64,000 bases of DNA from Ostreibacterium oceani. Its GTDB lineage: Bacteria > Pseudomonadota > Gammaproteobacteria > Cardiobacteriales > Ostreibacteriaceae. Made by a program: the position numbers and the translations under genes. Position 1 is the first letter of the stretch. Each line of letters opens with the position of its first letter. The notes beneath the pieces were generated by a model. The model made no database searches, was not told where the DNA came from, and saw only the letters and a program-made list of their open reading frames with translations. Location: positions 87,191 through 151,190 of the forward strand of contig NZ_WHNW01000007.1 of the NCBI RefSeq assembly GCF_009362845.1, read 5' to 3'. This document shows positions 17,675 to 26,242 of the stretch, in pieces.

Positions 17675-18469
17675 TTAATTACCGATAATCTGTTGCAGAC
17701 TAGGGTGCGCCGCTATCACATAAATGATCGATTTTTCCTTGGCAAGCAACAATACATGCGCAGGATTGTCGCCTGCAATGACGGTATAATTTGCTTCGCC
17801 TTGGTCTGTCACAAAACGTAAATTAGCTAGTGCAAAGGCGTTTAACGCCGCTTCGCTGGCAGGCGCGATATCCAGCACCGATAAATCAATGCCATCCAGT
17901 GCTTCAATCGCGCCAAACGTGCCGACAATTTTTTGTAATTCGCCTTGATATAACTGCTTATCGATAAATTTAATCGCAGGCGCTAGCGCAATTGCTGCCA
18001 GCAATTGATCACAAAAATACCACTGCTGCCCCTGCGCAACATAGATTTTTTCATTGGCGCGGTTGAGTTCACCAATGCGGTAAGGCATAGTCTCATCACC
18101 TAGTGTGATATCGGCAAAAAACTCAACTGCTATCTCGTTATTTGGGTTGTTAGCATCGTTAGATATCGGCTCACAACCGGCGATTAGTTTCGTCAACAGT
18201 GCTTCTGCAACGGCATCAGATGCCTTATCCACCCTAGGCGAGGTCAGCTGCCATTGCCCATCTTGTTTTTTAAGCGTCACGGTATTTTGCTCACGCACAA
18301 TGGTGATTTGGCTAGTTTGTGTAATGCGTTGTTGGCGCCCATCGATGGTGGTTATTTCAGCATAAAACAACCAACCCACCCAAAGCATTACCGCAAAAAA
18401 CACCACAAATAAGGATTGATTCAATCGTCGGCGACGTGCCATGACTTGTGTTAAATTCATCGTAGCCAC
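17675..18469 (-). CDS. DUF4340 domain membrane-anchored protein
   Basis: 264 residues with an N-terminal membrane helix (about 18-36, LFVVFFAVMLWVGWLFY). An extracytoplasmic domain follows with VTLKKQDGQWQLTSPRVDKASDAVAE, a pattern typical of DUF4340. Its start overlaps the end of the GldG-like gene by 13 bp, so the two are translationally coupled. In other bacteria these two partner an ABC-2 ATPase and permease; neither is encoded here. The likely role is as an extracytoplasmic accessory subunit of an ABC-2 type transporter encoded elsewhere (inference). Confidence 0.75.
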   Translation of the reverse strand: MATMNLTQVMARRRRLNQSLFVVFFAVMLWVGWLFYAEITTIDGRQQRITQTSQITIVREQNTVTLKKQDGQWQLTSPRVDKASDAVAEALLTKLIAGCEPISNDANNPNNEIAVEFFADITLGDETMPYRIGELNRANEKIYVAQGQQWYFCDQLLAAIALAPAIKFIDKQLYQGELQKIVGTFGAIEALDGIDLSVLDIAPASEAALNAFALANLRFVTDQGEANYTVIAGDNPAHVLLLAKEKSIIYVIAAHPSLQQIIGN

Positions 18470-19839
18470 CTCCGAATAACAAAGCCCTTAATCAATACGA
18501 TTAGCGGCGCTATCACAACCAAAATCAGCACCAATAGCGACCGTGTTTTTTCGGCGATAACCACTGGTTCAGGCAATGACTTTGCGATTTGGATAAAGCT
18601 CGCATCTGGGGCAACCAATCGCCGAATCAAGGACTCGGCAAAATCTCGGTTTTGCCCGATGCCCAAAAATTGATTGCTCATAAAATCTGCATCGCCAATC
18701 ATCACCACCGATTGTTTATGCGTGGCTTGATTTTGCATGATGTACTCACGCTGTGACTCAACGCCAATAATCGGGGATGACTCAGCCTGTGTGATTTCGT
18801 TTTGCATTGATTGTAGCAAGAGATTATCCCCGTCTTTATCGATGACTAAAAATGGATACGTCTGCCAAGCGCCGTTGATATTATGGCTTGGTGCAGCAAT
18901 CGGTGCAGCAGTCGGCGCAACAGTCGGCACAGCAATCGGTGCAACACTGGGCAGCAATAAAAACGTATCAATATCACTAAAGACAGGCGTGTTTTCTCGC
19001 ATCGAAAGACTAGGCTCAATCGCGAGATAAGTCGGATGCGTATAGCCATACTTTTTGCCCGATTGAGAAAGTAGCGTCTGTGGCAATACATTGACACCCA
19101 ATTCATTAGCCAGCCAATCGATGGGGATGCTATCAGGCTCAAATAACCACAAAAGCGGGCGCCCCGTAGCCAAATAATTTATCAAGTGCTGTTTGGCGTG
19201 GTCAGGATAAGGGCGCGTGGGCGCCGCGATAATGAGTAAATCAATATTTTGCGGTAGCGTATCTAACCCTTGTAAATCAATTTGTCCAAAGCGCAGGGTT
19301 GTATCGGATAGCTGCTCAACTAGTTGCGAATAACTTGATTTACGTTCATCCAGGCTACGTTTACCCAGGCTACGCTCACCTTGCCCTGTCACAAAAAACA
19401 CATTAAATTGGCGCTGGGATAATAGCGTATAAATCGCCCGTGTAATCGTTGTCTCGCTCAAGTCTGATGCATAAGCCGTTTTGCCTTGGTACTGCAATAC
19501 CAGCTCCCCATCACGACTAATTTGATACCGACGGACTAAATCAGGTGCCGCATCCGGATTTTTAAACGTCAAGTCAACCTCACCATGTTCGGCATAACGC
19601 GCAATCATTTCGCGGATTAAGGTTTGTGTTTGTGGGTTGCCGCGCACAAAAGCGATAATCTCTAATGGTGCGTCTAATTGCGCCATCATTTCAATGCTCA
19701 TTTCTGACAAGCTATTACGTTGACTTTGCGTCAAATCATAGCGTTTATCGTAATAAATCGCCAATAGCCCAATCCCTATAAAAAGACCAAATAACAGCAA
19801 AACAAAAACCGTATTCTGTCGTCGCCAAGCACTCATCAA
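18457..19839 (-). CDS. GldG-family ABC-type auxiliary transport protein
   Basis: 460 residues: N-terminal membrane helix (about 10-28), a GldG/IFT-like periplasmic domain (LSEMSIEMMAQLDAPLEII, FVTGQGERSLG, LIIAAPTRPYPDHAKQHL, VMIGDADFMSNQ) and a C-terminal membrane helix (about 432-452). A Val/Ala/Pro repeat of about 20 residues interrupts the periplasmic domain near residue 300, encoded by 12-bp repeats (about 18893-18953). It is cotranscribed with the DUF4340 gene. The usual ATPase and permease partners are missing from the window. Gliding is not implied; the family is widespread in non-gliding bacteria. Confidence 0.78.
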   Translation of the reverse strand: MMSAWRRQNTVFVLLLFGLFIGIGLLAIYYDKRYDLTQSQRNSLSEMSIEMMAQLDAPLEIIAFVRGNPQTQTLIREMIARYAEHGEVDLTFKNPDAAPDLVRRYQISRDGELVLQYQGKTAYASDLSETTITRAIYTLLSQRQFNVFFVTGQGERSLGKRSLDERKSSYSQLVEQLSDTTLRFGQIDLQGLDTLPQNIDLLIIAAPTRPYPDHAKQHLINYLATGRPLLWLFEPDSIPIDWLANELGVNVLPQTLLSQSGKKYGYTHPTYLAIEPSLSMRENTPVFSDIDTFLLLPSVAPIAVPTVAPTAAPIAAPSHNINGAWQTYPFLVIDKDGDNLLLQSMQNEITQAESSPIIGVESQREYIMQNQATHKQSVVMIGDADFMSNQFLGIGQNRDFAESLIRRLVAPDASFIQIAKSLPEPVVIAEKTRSLLVLILVVIAPLIVLIKGFVIRRWLR

Positions 19840-19879
19840 TTAACTCCTGTTGGTTATTTTCATCAGCCAGCCTCGCCCA

Positions 19880-20644
19880 CTAAACACAATTAGACTGAGA
19901 TGCATAGTCAAATCTAGGCAGGAAGTCTTGGGCAATCCAGTCAGCAATAACTGTGGCGTTGTTTAAGTCTAACACGGGTAATTCCAATGGCAAATCACCT
20001 GACAAATCACTTGATAAATCACCTGACAAATCACCTAACAAATCACTGGGCAAGTCAGCCCGCAAAGTGCTTTCTGTCGTTTTTTGTAGGATTCGCTGCA
20101 TCTCGTATGATTTTCGCTGCTCCTGCTGTTTTTGCTGTTCTCGCTGCTTTCGTTTTATTCCCAGCGCAAGTAACTCAGGGCAATCAGTTGCAAGGGCGAT
20201 AACCCGTTGATCCGACGGCGCAAAAAGTGGCGCTTGACACGCGCGACGATGCAGTTCAATTTTGGGGAAATCCAACGATTTAAACCCCTCGACTAACAAT
20301 AAATCAATTGAGCGTGCTTGCTGATAGGCAAGCTGCTGGTAATGGTTGATGGCTTGGTCAAACGCGCGCGCTGCATCGTCATAATGCCACTCCGCGAACG
20401 AAATACCCTCACCACAGCCCAATACATCCACCCCACTCGCAAAGGCGCGTTGGGTGGTCCCTGCATTGTCAAATTGAATACCGTGGTGCGTATGCTTGAT
20501 GAGACCAATGCGTAGACCGTGTGCTTTTAGCTTTGGTATAATTTGCAACAATAGGGTCGTTTTCCCCGTGCCGCTTCTCGCCATTAGCCCCAGCAACGGG
20601 AAAGGCAAACGATTGCCTTTGTACTGTGGTATCATAACGCTCAT
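19880..20644 (-). CDS. mobB: molybdopterin-guanine dinucleotide biosynthesis adaptor MobB
   Basis: A GTP-binding protein that assists MobA in attaching GMP to molybdopterin. P-loop GLMARSGTGKTTLLLQIIPKL, then GLIKHTHHGIQFDNAGTTQRAF and LLLVEGFKSLDFPKIEL are diagnostic. The C-terminal third carries a Gln/Glu/Arg-rich segment and a repeat of the type SGDL/SSDL before the final LDLNNATVIADWI, encoded by ~12-bp tandem units at about 19987-20050. The ATG at 20644 shares the CATG palindrome with the xerD start on the other strand. An ATG nine bases downstream is another candidate start, and a longer start at 20659 would overlap xerD. No mobA is nearby. Confidence 0.88.
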   Translation of the reverse strand: MSVMIPQYKGNRLPFPLLGLMARSGTGKTTLLLQIIPKLKAHGLRIGLIKHTHHGIQFDNAGTTQRAFASGVDVLGCGEGISFAEWHYDDAARAFDQAINHYQQLAYQQARSIDLLLVEGFKSLDFPKIELHRRACQAPLFAPSDQRVIALATDCPELLALGIKRKQREQQKQQEQRKSYEMQRILQKTTESTLRADLPSDLLGDLSGDLSSDLSGDLPLELPVLDLNNATVIADWIAQDFLPRFDYASQSNCV

Positions 20645-21539
20645 GAGTGAATTAGCCAACCAACGATTGATTGAAGATTTTATATTGCATTTGCAGCGTG
20701 TCGAAAATTTATCAAAAAATACCTGCCAATCTTACCATAATGATTTAGGTATTTTTGTTAAATATTTGGATAATGCCCAGCAAACGGTTACTGGTGCCAG
20801 CCCTGATGATATCGCCAATTTTTTGCTCTCGCGCATCAATGAGGGTATTAAACACAGTAGCAACGCACGTATGCAAAGCACCATTAGACGATTTTATCAC
20901 TATTTAGTCAAAGAAAATCACCTAAGCGAAAACCCAACTGCGCAGCTCGCCCACAGTAAACCACGCCGCACCATCCCCAAAACGCTCACCGAATCTGATG
21001 TCGAATTGTTACTAAACACCCCTGACTGCACTACGGCAATCGGGCTACGTGACCGCACGATGCTAGAAGTCCTGTATGCGACTGGGTTACGGGTGAGCGA
21101 ACTGATTAATATTCGGCTGTATGATTTTGATTTGAATGCGGGCGTCTTAAAAGTGATGGGCAAAGGCAGCAAAGAACGTATTCTACCCCTAGGAGAACAC
21201 GCCCACGACTGGGTGCTACAGTACCTTGATATCCGCGCCGCTTTGCTTAATCAAAAAGCATGCGATACGTTATTTTTGTCCAAACGTGGACAAACCATGA
21301 CCAGACAAACGTTTTGGCACGCCATTAAACGCTATGCCAATCAAGCGGGTATTCATTCAGAGTTATCACCACACACACTACGACATGCGTTTGCCACGCA
21401 TTTGCTCAATCATGGGGCGGATTTGCGTATTGTGCAACTCTTATTGGGGCATAGCAGTATCAGCACCACACAAATTTACACCCATGTTGCGACGGCACGG
21501 CTAAAAACCTTGCACGGCGAACACCACCCGCGCGGTTAG
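20643..21539 (+). CDS. xerD: site-specific tyrosine recombinase XerD
   Basis: Resolves chromosome dimers at dif with XerC. The start at ATG 20643 gives MSELANQRLIEDFILHLQRV, matching XerD. The frame is open further upstream, but that part is the antisense of mobB. The N-terminal SAM-like domain spans about residues 1-105 and the catalytic domain 115-298. All six catalytic residues are visible: R150 (TGLRVSE), K174 (MGKGSK), H244 and R247 (SPHTLRHAF), H270 (LLGH) and Y279 (TQIYTHV). The length of 298 is exactly typical. It is head-to-head with mobB, with overlapping start codons. Confidence 0.93.
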   Translation: MSELANQRLIEDFILHLQRVENLSKNTCQSYHNDLGIFVKYLDNAQQTVTGASPDDIANFLLSRINEGIKHSSNARMQSTIRRFYHYLVKENHLSENPTAQLAHSKPRRTIPKTLTESDVELLLNTPDCTTAIGLRDRTMLEVLYATGLRVSELINIRLYDFDLNAGVLKVMGKGSKERILPLGEHAHDWVLQYLDIRAALLNQKACDTLFLSKRGQTMTRQTFWHAIKRYANQAGIHSELSPHTLRHAFATHLLNHGADLRIVQLLLGHSSISTTQIYTHVATARLKTLHGEHHPRG

Positions 21540-21540
21540 C

Positions 21541-21588
21541 TCATACTGCAATAATGTCATACTGCAATAATGTCATACTGCAATAATG
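21541..21588. repeat. three perfect 16-bp tandem repeats
   Basis: The unit TCATACTGCAATAATG occurs three times in a row immediately after the xerD stop codon (21541-21556, 21557-21572, 21573-21588). It is non-coding and does not form an obvious terminator. It looks like recent slippage duplication. Confidence 0.9.
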
Positions 21589-21705
21589 GCATCAAACCCC
21601 AATGCCACACGCAGTGACGAACAATAGCAAAGGTTAATCTTTACATCGCCAAAAAACGCAGTATCCTGTGTCAATATCTATTTTCCATTTATTTAGCAAA
21701 GTCCA

Positions 21706-22728
21706 ATGATAATACTCGGTATAGAAACCAGCTGTGACGAAACAGGCATCGCCGTTTATGACACCGAACGCGGCACACTCGCACAACAGTTATTTAGTCA
21801 GATTGACATTCACCGACAATACGGCGGTGTCGTGCCCGAACTGGCTTCACGCGATCATATCAACCGCACCATTCCACTGATTGATACGTGTTTACAAACG
21901 GCTGGCATTTCGCTTAGTGCGTTAGATGCTGTCGCTTATACCGCAGGGCCTGGGCTGTTAGGCGCACTGCTTTGCGGCAGTGCCGTTGCACAATCGCTTG
22001 CGTTTTCGTTATCAATTCCTAGTATCGCAATACACCACATGGAAGGACATTTGCTAACCCCATTACTAGATAATCCTAGCCCCCCTGCTTTGCCATTTTT
22101 GGCGTTATTGGTCTCTGGCGGTCACACCATGATGGTATTGGTCAACGCCATTGGTGACTATGATATTTTAGGCACTACCCTAGACGATGCCGTGGGCGAA
22201 GCCTTTGACAAAACCGCCAAACTCATGGGGCTGCCCTATCCTGGCGGTCCAGAACTAGCGGCACTGGCAGACACAGGCGATTCAACCCGCTATCAACTAC
22301 CGCGCCCCATGACGCAACGGGCTGGGCTGGATTTTAGTTTTAGTGGGTTAAAAACGCAAGTGCGCCTACTGATTGAGCAAGCACCACCCAGCGCGCATCC
22401 TGATATTGCGGCGGCTTTTCAGGCGGCGGTTATTGATACGTTGACCATAAAATGTCGACGTGCCCTCAAACAAACCAACGCCAAAGATCTAGTCATTGCA
22501 GGCGGGGTTGGGGCAAACCGTGCCTTACGCCAACAGATTGAAGCTTACTGTCAATCCAATCAAGTTCGCCTGCACATTCCACCACAAAATTTATGTACTG
22601 ATAACGGTTTGATGATTGCCCATGCGGGCGCTATGCGATTAGCCGAAGCCAACAAAGATTATCGCATTGATTGCCAAGCAAGATGGCCATTAACGGCACT
22701 TAAACCCTGCCCACCCAGCTGTAGCTAG
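21706..22728 (+). CDS. tsaD: tRNA N6-adenosine threonylcarbamoyltransferase TsaD
   Basis: Transfers the threonylcarbamoyl group from TC-AMP to A37 of ANN-decoding tRNAs (t6A). 340 residues with MIILGIETSCDETGIAVYD, the metal-binding HHMEGH motif (HxxxH), LLVSGGHTMM, DDAVGEAFDKTAKLMGLPYPGGP, LDFSFSGLKTQV and VIAGGVGANRALR, all canonical. The partner TsaE is at 32843 in this window; TsaB and TsaC are not seen. It converges with tcdA with only 18 bp between the stops. Confidence 0.97.
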   Translation: MIILGIETSCDETGIAVYDTERGTLAQQLFSQIDIHRQYGGVVPELASRDHINRTIPLIDTCLQTAGISLSALDAVAYTAGPGLLGALLCGSAVAQSLAFSLSIPSIAIHHMEGHLLTPLLDNPSPPALPFLALLVSGGHTMMVLVNAIGDYDILGTTLDDAVGEAFDKTAKLMGLPYPGGPELAALADTGDSTRYQLPRPMTQRAGLDFSFSGLKTQVRLLIEQAPPSAHPDIAAAFQAAVIDTLTIKCRRALKQTNAKDLVIAGGVGANRALRQQIEAYCQSNQVRLHIPPQNLCTDNGLMIAHAGAMRLAEANKDYRIDCQARWPLTALKPCPPSCS

Positions 22729-22746
22729 TCTGCAAGTAATCTACCA

Positions 22747-23505
22747 CTAGCCTGGCGCTTTGGCCGAATCAATTAGCGTTTTCATTATCTCACCTGCTAA
22801 CATAACACCAATCATCGCGGGCATATAGGATATCGTGCCATTGGTTGCTTTTTCGTTGTAATTGGTGCTGGTGATATGATTAACAAAAGGCTTGGATCGC
22901 GTTTCATCCGTATAAACAACAGGATATTTCAAGCTTGCTCGCAACGCGCGAAGGCGGCGACGCATTTCACGTGCCAAAGGACAGCCTTGCGTTTTGTGTA
23001 ATTTGGCGACGCGAACACGGGTAGCGTCATAGCAATTGCCTGCACCCATTGCCGATATAATCGGGATATTGGCTTGTTGCGCCGCATAAACCAACTGCGC
23101 TTTGCACGCAATCGTATCAATACAGTCTGCGATAAAATCAAACGCTGTCGAATTAACGATTGTCTCAGCATTGTCGGTATTCATAAATTCGTCAATCACG
23201 TGTACCCGAATGCTTGGATCAATATCCGCAATACGGGCTTTCATCACGTCGGTTTTTTTTTGCTCAAACGTTGATTCTAACGCGACAATCTGGCGATTAA
23301 TATTAGACATTGCCACCACATCACGGTCTAGCAGCGTTATTTCTCCGATACCAGCCCGTGCAATATTTTCAGCAACATAACCACCAACACCACCAATACC
23401 AGCGACCAATATATGCTGCTGACGGAGATAAGGCAGTATGTCATTCCCAAGGAGGATTTCTGTTCTGGCATGGCGTGTTGGCATGGTGATTGATCTCATG
23501 AACAA
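22747..23505 (-). CDS. tcdA: tRNA threonylcarbamoyladenosine dehydratase TcdA (CsdL)
   Basis: An E1-like (ThiF/MoeB superfamily) enzyme that converts t6A to cyclic ct6A with ATP. 252 residues, with the nucleotide-binding GIGGVGGYVAENIARAGIG, DRDVVAMSNINRQ, DFIADCIDTIACKAQLV and SAMGAGN. The C-terminal region has the family's PAMIGVMLAGEIMKTLI helix. The start is uncertain: ATG 23505, or a later in-frame ATG at 23484 which gives MPTRHARTEILLG, closer to relatives. It is convergent with tsaD, whose product makes its substrate. Confidence 0.9.
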   Translation of the reverse strand: MFMRSITMPTRHARTEILLGNDILPYLRQQHILVAGIGGVGGYVAENIARAGIGEITLLDRDVVAMSNINRQIVALESTFEQKKTDVMKARIADIDPSIRVHVIDEFMNTDNAETIVNSTAFDFIADCIDTIACKAQLVYAAQQANIPIISAMGAGNCYDATRVRVAKLHKTQGCPLAREMRRRLRALRASLKYPVVYTDETRSKPFVNHITSTNYNEKATNGTISYMPAMIGVMLAGEIMKTLIDSAKAPG

Positions 23506-23813
23506 ATAATATCGACAATTCTACCGAATACGATGCAAATTATAAAGACAAATATACAGGCAAATCCCACAGAATGCCAAATCCCACAGAATTCAGTCAC
23601 CGCGCAAGTCTAAGCCACTCAGCTTATCCCTGCCCATTGCGATTTACCTGTTATTTTTTGTTATGACCGATAAAAACGATGTTTTGTGACTAAAAAGCGC
23701 GTATTATAGACCTAATTAATGGTCAATCGTCAATCGTCAACCGCTACTTTCAATCAAGCGACAAAATTACATAATAAAAACATACCAATAGCTTATAAAA
23801 AACCTATAAACAC
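23506..23813. other. intergenic region between tcdA and the AbrB-type gene
   Basis: About 308 bp between divergent genes with no supported ORF or structural RNA. It contains a duplicated segment 'aaatcccacagaat' (about 23563-23595) and a run of imperfect 'gtcaatc' repeats near 23730. Promoters for both divergent genes must lie here. A TATTAT at about 23702 is a possible -10 element for the permease, with no good -35. Confidence 0.35.
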
Positions 23814-24854
23814 ATGATAACAACTAGACGACTACTCACGCTACTCCTATCGCTGATGGGCGTGGGTTTGTTTTACTGGTTGGCTTTACCCCTACCCTTT
23901 TTATTTGGCCCTATGTCTGCGTGTTTAATCGCCTCATTGCTTGGTGTCAAATTACAAGGCATGAAACCCTTTTCTATTGGTGCACGCACGGTTTTGGGCA
24001 TTGCCGTTGGCACAGCCATTACACCCGCTATATTACAGCAAGCCAGTCAAATGGCATTTACATTATTGCTCATTCCGATTTATATCATACTCATCGGCGC
24101 GATTGGTGTGCCTTTTTATCAGCGTTTTTTTGGTTATGATCGTGTCACGAGCTTTTATGCTGCGATGCCAGGTGGCGCATCTGATATGATTATTTTTGGC
24201 CAAGCAGCAGGTGGGAATGCGCGCGCGCTATCATTAATTCACGCAACGCGAATGCTGATTATCATTACCATCGTCCCGTTTTTTCTCGCCTATTTTAACG
24301 ACATTTCGCTTGATGCGCCGATTGGTCAATCTGCGTCGCAACTCCCTTGGCATGAGATGGCTATTATGGTTGTCGTTGCAATAATCGGCTGGAAAGGTGG
24401 AGAAAAAATCAGGCTTTTTGGCGCCGCCATTCTAGGGCCTTTGATTTTGTCGTTAGTGCTGTCATTGGGCGACATTTTGCATCATCGCCCGCCATCCGAA
24501 GCCATCCTGGTTGCTCAATTCTTTTTAGGCATGGGCATTGGCATGCATTATCAAGGCATTACGCTGAAAGAAATCAAAAAAGACATCACCGCTGGCGCGC
24601 TATTTGCGCTGATATTGACGACGATTGCGGCATTTTTTGCGCTACTTGCACACGCTATCGGTAACGTGCCTTGGCTAGAGGCTATCATGGCTTTTTCTCC
24701 TGGCGGACAAGCAGAGATGACCATTTTAGCCATCGTTGCAGGCGCTGATTTAGGGTTTATTGTATTGCATCATTTGCTGCGCATTTTACTGGTTATCTTA
24801 GGGGCACCGCTGTTAGCACGATTTTTGCTAAAAAAAACCAACCATAAGGTATAA
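23814..24854 (+). CDS. AbrB family membrane protein (DUF AbrB, 'ammonia monooxygenase'-like)
   Basis: 346 residues with ten or so hydrophobic helices arranged as two similar halves. Each half has a GxxxG-rich segment (FGPMSACLIASLLGVKL early; MPGGASDMIIFGQAAGG near 118-134; FSPGGQAEMTILAIVAGAD near 300-318). This is the AbrB_dup/AbrB permease family. Some members were mis-named ammonia monooxygenase; it has no relation to that enzyme or to the Bacillus regulator AbrB. Substrate unknown. It stands just upstream of the CoA-transferase/TTT genes, but a separate promoter follows it, so linkage in function is only suggestive. Confidence 0.75.
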   Translation: MITTRRLLTLLLSLMGVGLFYWLALPLPFLFGPMSACLIASLLGVKLQGMKPFSIGARTVLGIAVGTAITPAILQQASQMAFTLLLIPIYIILIGAIGVPFYQRFFGYDRVTSFYAAMPGGASDMIIFGQAAGGNARALSLIHATRMLIIITIVPFFLAYFNDISLDAPIGQSASQLPWHEMAIMVVVAIIGWKGGEKIRLFGAAILGPLILSLVLSLGDILHHRPPSEAILVAQFFLGMGIGMHYQGITLKEIKKDITAGALFALILTTIAAFFALLAHAIGNVPWLEAIMAFSPGGQAEMTILAIVAGADLGFIVLHHLLRILLVILGAPLLARFLLKKTNHKV

Positions 24855-24912
24855 AACCACCCAATACAGTCATTCAAATGGCGACAAAAATAACGGGAAA
24901 ACAAAAAACCGC

Positions 24913-24941
24913 TTGACCCGCCTATCACAGGATGCTATAAC
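24913..24941 (+). promoter_or_regulatory. sigma-70-type promoter for the CoA-transferase/TTT operon
   Basis: TTGACC (24913-24918) and TATAAC (24936-24941) are separated by exactly 17 bp. They lie about 70 bp upstream of the CoA-transferase ATG at 25010. This is the best promoter match I found in the window. Confidence 0.6.
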
Positions 24942-25009
24942 AGATATACAAAAATTCGAGCACCATGATAAATTAATAATCTTTAAAAACAATGGAATAA
25001 TAAAAACTC

Positions 25010-26242
25010 ATGCAATCACCGCTGAAAAATATTCGCGTACTCGATTTGACTAATGTGTTGGCAGGGCCATTTTGTGGTCAACAGCTTGCGCACCTAGGCG
25101 CAGAAGTCATCAAAATCGAAACGCCAGGTATTGGTGATTTGGCCAGAAAACTGGGTGCCGATGAGGCATTAAATGCCGTCAATATGGGGGCTTCATTTTT
25201 AGCACAAAATATCGGCAAGCAATCGCTCACTATCAACCTCAAAACGCCAGACGGCAAAACGCTATTTAAAGAACTGGTCAGCAGCGCTGATGTCGTTGTT
25301 GAAAATTTCCGTCCAGGCGTTATGGAACGACTTGATTTATCCTACGATACCCTATCGCAAATCAACCCTAGCATTATTTATTGCGCTATCTCTGGTTTTG
25401 GCCAAGACGGTCCCATGCACGAATTACCTGCCTACGACCAAATTATCCAAGGCTTATCTGGCATAATGGATATCACTGGCGATGAAGACTCAGGGCCGTA
25501 TCGGGTTGGCTATCCGATTGCTGATACGGTCGGGGGAATGACGGCCGCATTTGCCATCGCCGCCTGTCTTGCTGGTCGTGCCATGCACCACCACCCAAAT
25601 AATAAACACGCAGTAGAAAAAACAGGCAGCTACATCGATGTCTCCATGCTAGATTCGACCCTTGCAACCATGGGATGGGTGGTGTCAAATTTTTTAACCA
25701 CTGGCCAACCACCCAAGCGTATGGGCAATAATAACTTTACCAACAGCCCTTCGGGCACATTTAAAACAGGCGATGGGCTCCTTAATATTGCGGCGAATAA
25801 ACAAGCACAATTCGAAGCCGTTTGTCACGTCATCGGTCGCCCAGAACTCATTCAACAACCTGAATTTGCCGACCGCTACCAACGAATACAACACCGTGAA
25901 ACACTCACCACAGCGATTGAGTCGGCATTAGCCGAAAAGTCAGCCACCGAATGGCAACAGGCACTCAATAAAGTTGGCGTACCCGCAGGCTGCGTCTTAT
26001 CACTGCCGCAAACACTGGCACTGGAACAAATACAGCACCGAGAATTTATCCGTACTTTTGCGCCTGTCGAACCGACTGGGCGAACCTTGCAATTGGCGGG
26101 CACTGGCTATCGTATCGATCGGCAAACCACAGGGGCAAACCAGCCACCACCACAATTAGGTCAGCATAATATGACCATTCTACAGTCATTGGGCTATACA
26201 CCGCAGCAAATCGAAGCGCTCACTGCTCAGGGTGTGCTGTGA
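25010..26242 (+). CDS. CaiB/BaiF family (class III) CoA transferase
   Basis: 410 residues. The N-terminus LKNIRVLDLTNVLAGPFCGQ, then LGAEVIKIETP, VVENFRPGVMERL, AISGFGQDGP and the PAYDQIIQGLSG segment are standard for family III CoA transferases. The Asp of that last segment is the covalent carboxylate. It moves CoA between an acyl-CoA donor (often succinyl-CoA) and a carboxylic acid. Its stop overlaps the next gene's GTG start by four bases, so it is coupled to the citryl-CoA-lyase-like enzyme, and TTT transporter genes follow. That context argues for activating an imported tri- or dicarboxylate such as citrate. The substrate is inferred. Confidence 0.88.
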   Translation: MQSPLKNIRVLDLTNVLAGPFCGQQLAHLGAEVIKIETPGIGDLARKLGADEALNAVNMGASFLAQNIGKQSLTINLKTPDGKTLFKELVSSADVVVENFRPGVMERLDLSYDTLSQINPSIIYCAISGFGQDGPMHELPAYDQIIQGLSGIMDITGDEDSGPYRVGYPIADTVGGMTAAFAIAACLAGRAMHHHPNNKHAVEKTGSYIDVSMLDSTLATMGWVVSNFLTTGQPPKRMGNNNFTNSPSGTFKTGDGLLNIAANKQAQFEAVCHVIGRPELIQQPEFADRYQRIQHRETLTTAIESALAEKSATEWQQALNKVGVPAGCVLSLPQTLALEQIQHREFIRTFAPVEPTGRTLQLAGTGYRIDRQTTGANQPPPQLGQHNMTILQSLGYTPQQIEALTAQGVL

